Shown here: positions 37,101 through 46,100 of the stretch, in pieces
Position numbering within the stretch: the first letter of the stretch is position 1
How the letters are laid out: each line of letters opens with the position of its first letter
Assembly: GCA_963681505.1 (NCBI GenBank)
Contig: OY811972.1
Location: forward strand, 8,822,775-8,886,774
Direction of reading: 5' to 3'
Length of the DNA stretch: 64,000 bases
Source: Eunapius fragilis
Taxonomy: Eukaryota; Porifera; Demospongiae; Spongillida; Spongillidae
Translations under genes and position numbers: made by a program
The notes under the pieces: generated by a model
Seen by the model: the letters and a program-made list of their open reading frames with translations, nothing else
Databases searched by the model: none
Told to the model about the DNA's origin: nothing

Positions 37101-40100
37101 AACACTGCACCCACACACCACCCCACCCATCATCCCACATCACCACTGCACCCACACACCACCCCACATCACCACTGCACCCACATCACCGCTCCACTTC
37201 CACATCACCATTGCTTCATACATCACCCCACATCCCCTCTGCACCCACACATCACCACTGCACCCCACATCACCACTGTGCCTCACATCACCATTGCTTC
37301 ACACATCACCCCACATTACCACTACACTCCCACATTACCACTGCACCCCACATTACCACTACACTCCCACATCACCACTGAACCCACCCATCATCCCACA
37401 TCACCACTGCACTCACCCACATCACCACTGCACCCACATCATCACTGCACCCACATCACCACTACACCCACACATCACCACTCCACTCCCACATCACCTC
37501 TGCACCCACATCACACTGCTTCACACATCACTGCACCCCACATTACTACTACACTCCCACATCACCACTGCGCCCACACATCACCACTTCACCCACACAT
37601 CACCACTGCACCAACACATCACCCTACATCACCACTGCACCCACACATCACCCTACATCACCACTGCACCCCCACATCACACCACTGCACCCCACATCAT
37701 CACTGCTTCCGGGTACCCACATCACTCACATTTCCACTGAACCCATACATCCCCAGTGCCCCACACATCACCACTGAATCCCACATCACCACTTCAACCC
37801 ACATCACCACTTCAACCCACATCACCACTTCAACCCACATCACCACTTCAACCCACATCACCACTTCCCCACACATCAGCCCTTCAGCCCACATCACCCC
37901 ATATCCGCACTTCACCCCACATCAGTACTGAACACATCCAACCCTACACCCCAGTGCACCCCATATCACCACTGCACAACTACATCACTACTACACTTCC
38001 ACATCACCACTACATCCCCATATCACCATCGCACCTCTCCACCACATGTGTGGGAAGCTTGTGTTAACAAACATACCTTCAAACGCAGTAAAGCTTTACA
38101 TTGTGCCATTAGTGGCCTTCAAAGGTAAATGGGTTAAAAAATCAGCTAGGCTTGCACAGTTCCTATAGAAAGAGGGGTATTCAAACAGAGCATAGCATGC
38201 GCGCAATAATTAGAACTCACTTCAACATGGGTTAGCTGCTGCCATCATATTTCGAAGTTTTGCGTAAGACAACAACATTTTAAAGAAAATACATAATAGT
38301 CCTCTTACTTGGTATTTCGACTGAAAATGCGAACATTCGTGTCATTGCCGAATAAGAACCGATTTCACTGCCTTACGTATATTGAACACGAGCGCCTCGA
38401 TGGAGAAAGAAACGATCACAACAAAGCGTAGGTTTTATAATATGCAAAAGAGACTTTACTAACGGTAGAATGAAACTTGTCTATACATATTTTGCTTCGT
38501 TTTGCTTTTGTTCGCATTTTTAAGACGATACCTATTTCTAACGCACGGCTGTTACATTACATTGAAATTTGGACAACAGGTCCTCGCCCACTATGAATTT
38601 TAAGTACGTAGCAACAGGGCTCATTACTTCCGTAGCAACGACTATAGGTTAAAAGAGGCCTGTGTACATGAAGATATCGTCGGAGTTTTCACTTAAAGCG
38701 CAACCTACATATGCAGTAAGGACTTCGCCACCCGATAGTGCTAATTTCTAGCAATGATACCTTGGCGAACACGTGCCACACTGCCAAACGCTCTCGAGGC
38801 CTTAACGGGTGCGGTCAACGGTGCTTATGTTTTCTAAAAATTGCTCTTATATTTTTCGACAGGAAACACCTTGAACAAAGTAAAGGGTTTGATCTTGCGT
38901 TTCAAGTAGCTTTTACGTTGCTACGCGGCTTCGTCTGTCCATTATAGTCGGTAGAAATATAGCGCCATTTTGGGTTCTCTAATGACGCGCCTCCTGTGGA
39001 TATGATGATGAGTTATGTATTTTTTTACTTTTATTAGGCGGTGGTACTGCAGCTGTGTGATGGAATGTTAAGGTAATGGTCTTGCTAAATGTTTTTAAGC
39101 CAAGCAATAGTATTTCTTATTCCAGTGTAGGTGCGTTTTGAATTTAGCATGTATGGTTCAGCACCTTGCTCCCCTATTAGACCACAGTGGTATGTAGATT
39201 CCCATTCCAACATGTGCATGGTCCTCACTTGATGGCCTGACTTATTAGGAGTATTAATGCTGTCTGAATGCTCCCTCGTGCTATAACTTGCTTTTAGTTT
39301 AATTCCAATTGTGTTTGAGTTGATTGTTTGCCCAAAAGGGGGTAAGCAACAACCATCCCAGTCGGGTGTATAGGGGTGCTGACCCCTTGCCCTGAGCCTG
39401 ACTGGAACCAAGAGGTGATGCTGGTCCCCTTTAGTCAGCTCACCCCATGACACTGGTTGAGGTACGGTGGCTAGGTCAGGGGTAGAAGCCCGAAGGGTGC
39501 CGCCTGCCATTGATGTATAAGCAAGAACACAGCAATACATGTACAAAGTACAGCCACTGCACAGGTGGAGTCGGGATGAGTATGCAATGCAGCTAGCAAT
39601 TAGCTGTAAGCAGCCTACCACCATCCTTTTTCTACATGTTTGACCTGGAACCTTATCAGGTGTCAATATGTCTGGGATCAGAGTAGTGTATTAGATTGGG
39701 TTGACTAAATGCAGGTGAGGCTTTTCAGTCCTCAGACTTTAAGATCGGGGTTTAATATAAGTGCTGGGATGTTCCCAGGCTTTAGGCTAGGAGGTGTACA
39801 TGTAGAGTATGACTCATTCACCAAAACATTAAACCAAGTTTAGTACCTAAACAACCACTTAAATAAACAGGTATGCACACACCAAGTTTTGTATGGTACT
39901 TGTGTTGTGTGCTGTCAGTACTGTCATACAGTGAATGGCATTTGGAGAATTTCAGCAGAATGTATATGAATGAAGCTCTCCTTGGAAGCATCAAACACCC
40001 TTTGCACTACCTTGCTGACAAATTGTCTCTCTTGGCTGGTTACATCATTACAACATGTTAGATAGCTTTGAGGCTTCTGTCACATGACCTGCAACACACC

Positions 40101-43100
40101 ACCCCATCATGCGGGAGTATTGAAGATTCTTGCTGTTCAGTGTGGTGTTGTAGAATGACACAATGCAGCAGTCAAATGGAAGGCATGTGGCACATAGAAA
40201 CGTGTTGCAGGGGAATTGGATTGGTTGTCCTAGACACATTAACTCATCATTTGCAGATTACATCTGTGTAGATGACAACTTGTATGCGATTTTTGTGGTG
40301 CTATAGTCTTAATATGTTGTACAAAAGTCAGTATCAACTGGCCTGGCCTGGGTACTGCCACATGCTTCAGGTTTGCACCATTAAGCCACGTAAAAGGGGG
40401 CACTACATACTCTATGGTGAAGGAGGAAGGACTGAATTGTGAAAGAATTTTTTTTATTGCACACTACCTTACAGGTACTGATGGCATGGTTGCACCTGTC
40501 ATGTGGCTCTAACAAACATTTGTAAAAGTGTTCGGCTTCGTGACGCAACTGTTACATGTTTCATCATCACTCAGCACTTGAACGTGAATAACTTGCATGG
40601 GTGTTGGATCTTAGGACTGTCTTTTTGTGTGTCAATATAAAAGATTGACAGTAGCTCTTTATGGTTGTTTAGATGGCCTGACCAGCACAAATCATCCAAT
40701 TGACACTTCTGCTTAGGTTCCATTGTAGCTGTAGATTGCTCGCGGTGTGTAAATTATTCACGGTTTTGTAAGAGCTCTTACGCCTAGTTTCAGGCGCGTA
40801 GCACGAAGCCGAATTCATCAAATGATTCACTGATCCTTTCTCTTTCTTCTGAGCGTTTTACAGCTCATTTAATAAGAGCAATTTTTTACAGTATGAAATC
40901 TAACTCATGGCATTTTTAGTTATGTTGAGAAGAGCCTGTATGCGTGGCCACAAGTACATCGTAGTCGTAATAGTATTCGATTGCGCAAATAGTCCTTTAA
41001 TATTTCAGATGTTTACTAAACATTAATTCCTTATTGGGTTTTGCATTGGTACCAAAGGCCAAGTGCAGGCAATCTCCGAAGTTAAGTGACAGTTAATGAG
41101 CTCTATGGCGGCCATTTTTTTAGACATACCGTAATTCAATCCTTACGATCTAATTTCAAAACCTATTGTCACGTACGGAACAGCCGTGAACGCAATTTCG
41201 AGGCAGCTACGAAAATATTCTACGGCAGTGACCGTACGTATTGACGGATAATTAAATTGGCCGGTAATCGGTTAATTAGACTTCATAAGACCGTATGTAG
41301 GCTTTTAGTCTTTTGTGTATCAAAGCCTAAAAGCGAGTCCTCCAGCAAATTCTAAAGCTATTGGTGCAATTTTCATTGCTTAAAAGTGTTCCTGTCCTGA
41401 GTTATGAGTTCTCAAGAAGAAGAAGCAGACGACCCGCCCATTATTTTTGGAAGGGGAACGAGGACAGCAGTATTTTTCGTTCTCGACAACCACGCGGTTC
41501 TACGACGTGAAACAAAAACGAAACTACTCAGTTTTGACTTCTAGATCGATTGCCGCAACAAGTTAGACGATCCGATCGTCGGGAGCGAAGCTATGGTAGG
41601 GTCGCGGGATTTTAATTAAATTCATAGTCGGGGTCAAAACCTATATGGAAGTCTCTAGCGAGACTTCCGATATTCAACATCTCAAGTGCCATCTGAGGTG
41701 GAGGGGAAGTTTACATGTACATGGAAAGTACACCATTAAACCATCCACAGAGATGTACAGAGATGTATAGAACTGTAGGCATGTCAAGCTGCATGCTGTG
41801 ATCAGCTGCTTAAGATAAAACAAGTATAAGAATAATAATAAAATGCAGGAGCTCGCAACACCAAACACATTCCATCACATTTCTCCACAACTACATTTGT
41901 AAACATCACTTACATTAGATCTTGCTATATTCACATCAGCACCAGCTCCCAACAAGGTCTGTACTACATCATGATGACCCTCCTCACTTGCCATAAACAG
42001 TGGAGTTTTATTTAGCTGGTAAGGAGAGAAGGAACAAAGGCATCCTTATATGTGGTGCAATACACACAGTAGTTGGGGACATGGGGTGGGTGGTATGACC
42101 TCCTGGGCTTTATAAAAAATGATGTGACAATGTCTAGAGATTTTTATTTACCCTCCCCAACCACCCATACATGCATTAATACACTGTGAACTTCATAGGA
42201 ATAGTTACATCAGCAATACAATGATGGAAGGTACATGTAGTAGCACAACATGTACATGTAACAATGGCGATTAATTAAGATGATAAAATAAGTGTATTGT
42301 GGTTATTAAGCTGAAAGGTATGCTTTTTAATTAACTAATTTTACATAAGCACGACTTTGAAAGATTTCCCAATTAGTATGTGGTAGATTATAGGCTCAAA
42401 GAAATTGATGCTATTGTAAATGTACATTGAAACGCTGAGCAATATGGAACACTGAAGCATTGGGTTATGCTTACCACATGCATACATTGAGGTATGTTTG
42501 CTGAAAGGTGCCAGGAATCATAAAACATTTGCTAATATTATTGTAATCAGCATTACATTTTCTTAGATCTGTCACGGAGCAAACGGTCCGCTGAGTAAAG
42601 TGTCCGCCCGGACCATTTACTCCGGAGTAAGTTGTCCTAGAACACCTTACTCCGAAGCAACCTGTCCCTCTAGGACAAGTTACTTCGGAGTAAGCTGTCC
42701 CAATCTGGAGTAAACTGTCCCTACCCCAACTCTCTTCCCATAGACAATTTACTCCGGAGTAAGATGTCCTAGGACAACTTACTCCGGAAAATAATCTGTC
42801 ATAGGACAATTAATTCCGTAATAATGTATCCTAGGACAGTTTGCTTTTCGCTGGATTAATGCATGCTTGTGCCCTGAGTTCAACTGACATCAGCAAACTC
42901 TCGTTCCTTGTTTTCATCTGTCCTCACATGAGTTTCATCCATTTACATCAGCTATAATGTAGTAGAAGTCACATACAACCTCTGAAAGCCAGCTGGCAGC
43001 TACGCTCCTTATCGGTAGTGATTAACAACTTACACCACGTGGCTGCGCACTAGTTTGAATTGCAATTTACTCGATATATATGACGGACCACTTATTCCGT

Positions 43101-46100
43101 CGGGGGACAATTTCCTCCGGAGTAAAATGTCCGGTAGGATAATTTACTCCGACGGACACTTTCCTCTGTGACAGATCCAACAGTGTTAAAGACTGCATAG
43201 CCTGCCTGCATGAGTCGAGGGAAGTACATGTAGGTTATTCATTAATAGGACAGACAGGCATGTTTTGTGAGCTAAGACTGGAAAATTACTTGAGCTCTGA
43301 TGTTATGGTCCATAGCAACAATGAATTGTACATCCCATAGTGGGATTAAACCTGAAAATTAGGGGCCATCCCTAGCTGTTTGGATGTCTTAATTTCTACA
43401 AAGTACCTATTGGTAGATCAACCTGTCAACCTGTGAGGTACTTATTATTGAACCATTATGGATGGTTAAAATTTGTATTGTTGAGAAGGTGCACAAAACA
43501 TTATGAGAATGACATCACAGTAAATCAAAAAATTTGCTTCAAGGATTTATGACGTACATGCTTATACATGGGGTGATTAAATTGCGACTCATTATCCCCA
43601 GAATGCATTCCCATCATGATACTATTCATCGGCTTACATAGAAAATATACTTTTCCTTTGTTTTCCAGGGCAATTGGACGCCCCCCAAACATTTGGGCCA
43701 GCATTTTTATGCGATTACATAGAAAGCACATGACATACCATCACAAAGCTTATATGTGATATTAGTGGTGCCAGAAATGAAAACCAATATTACAAACTGT
43801 CTGTCACTTACATGTAGGGTGTAAATGTGGGGTCAATCTTAGTGGTTACGTGTTGATGATAATTAGAAAGAATGGACATCACAAAGCTGCAGCCTTAATT
43901 CATAATTTGGAATGATTTTCCTACTTCAGACCATTCTTCCTGCATTTAGACTGGGCCAAGTGCCAGTCAAATATCATCAAGCAACAGCCTTGTATCATGT
44001 CCACCAGCTCGATCTACTGTAGCCTCCAGTCTCCACTATTATACCACTACAGTGAGATGCAGAGTGCCTAGTACATGTACATGTAGTAGTAGTGCCAGTC
44101 ATTTACCATCAAGCAGCACTCCAGCATCATGTCTCTCGGTCATACATGTACATTTGTTTAATACATGCTCACAATGTACATTTAAGTGTCCTGCTTCACT
44201 GCACGATTATTTTTCTTTGTTTCATGAATATTATAATATAAGCACTCCCAAATTTTTATAAATGACTAAGACCATGATTTTAGACCAGCCAGAGGGAATT
44301 TCAGTTTGCGTACATGTACTTACAAGTAGCTTTTAAAGATCAGGCACATTTTCAACTTCAAGATGCAGTTTTTACAATCAATTTCAAACGAATATATTTA
44401 CACGTAAGTTCTATCCAAGAAGCAGTGTCTCACAAAGTATTTTTAAAATGGGCCACTACAAAGATGAAGATAAAGGTCGTATAAGTAGCAGAACTACATG
44501 TAGTTCAAATAAGAATATCAATCATTTTTTCAGGCCATCAGGTGAATGATCATTATATTACACAAAGCACACACGCAGTATTTCGCTATACCCACATACA
44601 TAGTTATGAAATTCAGAACTCCACTGAGGCAAAGGTAAATGTACAGTTGTACATATGTTCCACTTATTTTTATTTGGTGTTAACCCCGTAATCGCCTGAC
44701 AAACCCTGACCGCAAGGTATTATAAATTAATACTATTGTACGGATGAGTTCTTAGTAAACCGTATATAATTCAGCCTCTCATATCACTTGGTTAAGGCAT
44801 AATAGTGTCATGTACATGCATGATGATAGTTAATTTACTTAGTCCAGTATGGAAATGTATGACCTTCATTAAATAATACTAGGCAACTGCACAGAATGTA
44901 CTTGGGAAATCAATCATGAATAAAAGTACTACGTCAAAATGGCATGTCATCCAGATCAGCCACATCCCATCACTCACTTCACCAACTCATCCACAACTAA
45001 ACATCACTTACATCCGATGTTGTTTTATTCACTCCAGCACCAGCTCCCAACAAGGTCTGTACTACATCATGATGACCCTTCCCACTTGCCACGTGCAGTG
45101 CAGTTGCATTGCTCTGGTAAGGAGAAAAAGAACAAATGTATCCAAGCTACAAACCGAAGGAGAAATGTTTTCACTGTCCATCACAATCTATCCATGCAGC
45201 CTCCTATACTCTTCAATCCACTAGTCCTGTCTGTTCTGATAGCTTTCATCAGATGTTGTTGGCTCATGTGTATAAACTATAGAAATGCCATCTTTAGTGA
45301 TTACATGTAAGGCAACTAATTGATGGTCCTTTCAGTACCTATGCTTGCTCCACATAACTAATGAACATTACCATTGGCAACCCCCTGGCCCCCTCCCCTC
45401 CCAGCCCTTATATTTACATGTATAAGTACATGTAACTTTAACTGTGAGCATTGCAATAATGTTACTGCATGTAGTTACATGTATGTGTTTCTAAAGTAAA
45501 ATAACTACTAACACTCATCTGGGCATACAAATAACGATGAACAAATGACTAAGATAGCAAAGTCAATGATGCCCATTCCTCTTTTGGCGCCCTTTGAGGG
45601 GTTGGTAAGCACTGGGACCACATATGATTACACCAACAAATTGTAAAAAGCGTCACTTGCAAAGATAGAAAAAAACCTGCATGATCACACACAAGTTTAT
45701 ATTTAACACGATGTTGTAGTGAATATTATTCACATCAACAAAAGATGAATGAGATAATGTACATGTGCCACTTACAAGAGATCTTGTAATATTGATATCA
45801 GCACCAGCTCCCAACAAGGTCTGTACTACATCATGATGACCCTCCTGACTTGCCATAAACAGTGGAGTTACATTGTCCTGGTAAGGAGTAAACGGACAAA
45901 GGGATCACAGATGCACATGCACATAAGAAGGTTGAAAGTGAATATGAAGAGGAGTGAATGAGGTAAGTACCGTGGGAAAAGGTGCATGTTGAGAGGGTGT
46001 ATAAAGAACATCAAAATCAGTCTAACATGTACTCTGATCCAATCAAAGTCAAACCAACCTTATTAGCCTGATTGATATCAGCTCCTGCTTCTATGAGTTT

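Larger units (their letters stand above)
36488..41271 (+). mobile_element. piggyBac-like element A (4784 bp)
   Basis: Ends are CCGATTACCGGCC (left) and its reverse complement GGCCGGTAATCGG (right). The right flank is TTAA (41272-41275) and the left flank is TTTA (36484-36487), probably a changed TTAA. Subterminal GTAGGCGCATAAATGCGTC repeats are present. It lies opposite in orientation to element B (47331-49872), which lacks most of 38540-41200. The transposase is reduced to an N-terminal start and a repeat array. It sits in intron 5 of the large gene. Confidence 0.8.

Noticed and set aside
37013-38067. Long Thr/Pro/His-rich open frames in several registers on the plus strand
   Set aside because: They are by-products of a short tandem repeat without stops; no start, domain or codon signal beyond the repeat.
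38738-38947. 69-codon open frame in element A
   Set aside because: No motif; length expected by chance.
39085-39666. 193-codon open frame on the minus strand in element A
   Set aside because: Largely a dispersed repeat shared with 62089-62250; no transposase or other motif seen.
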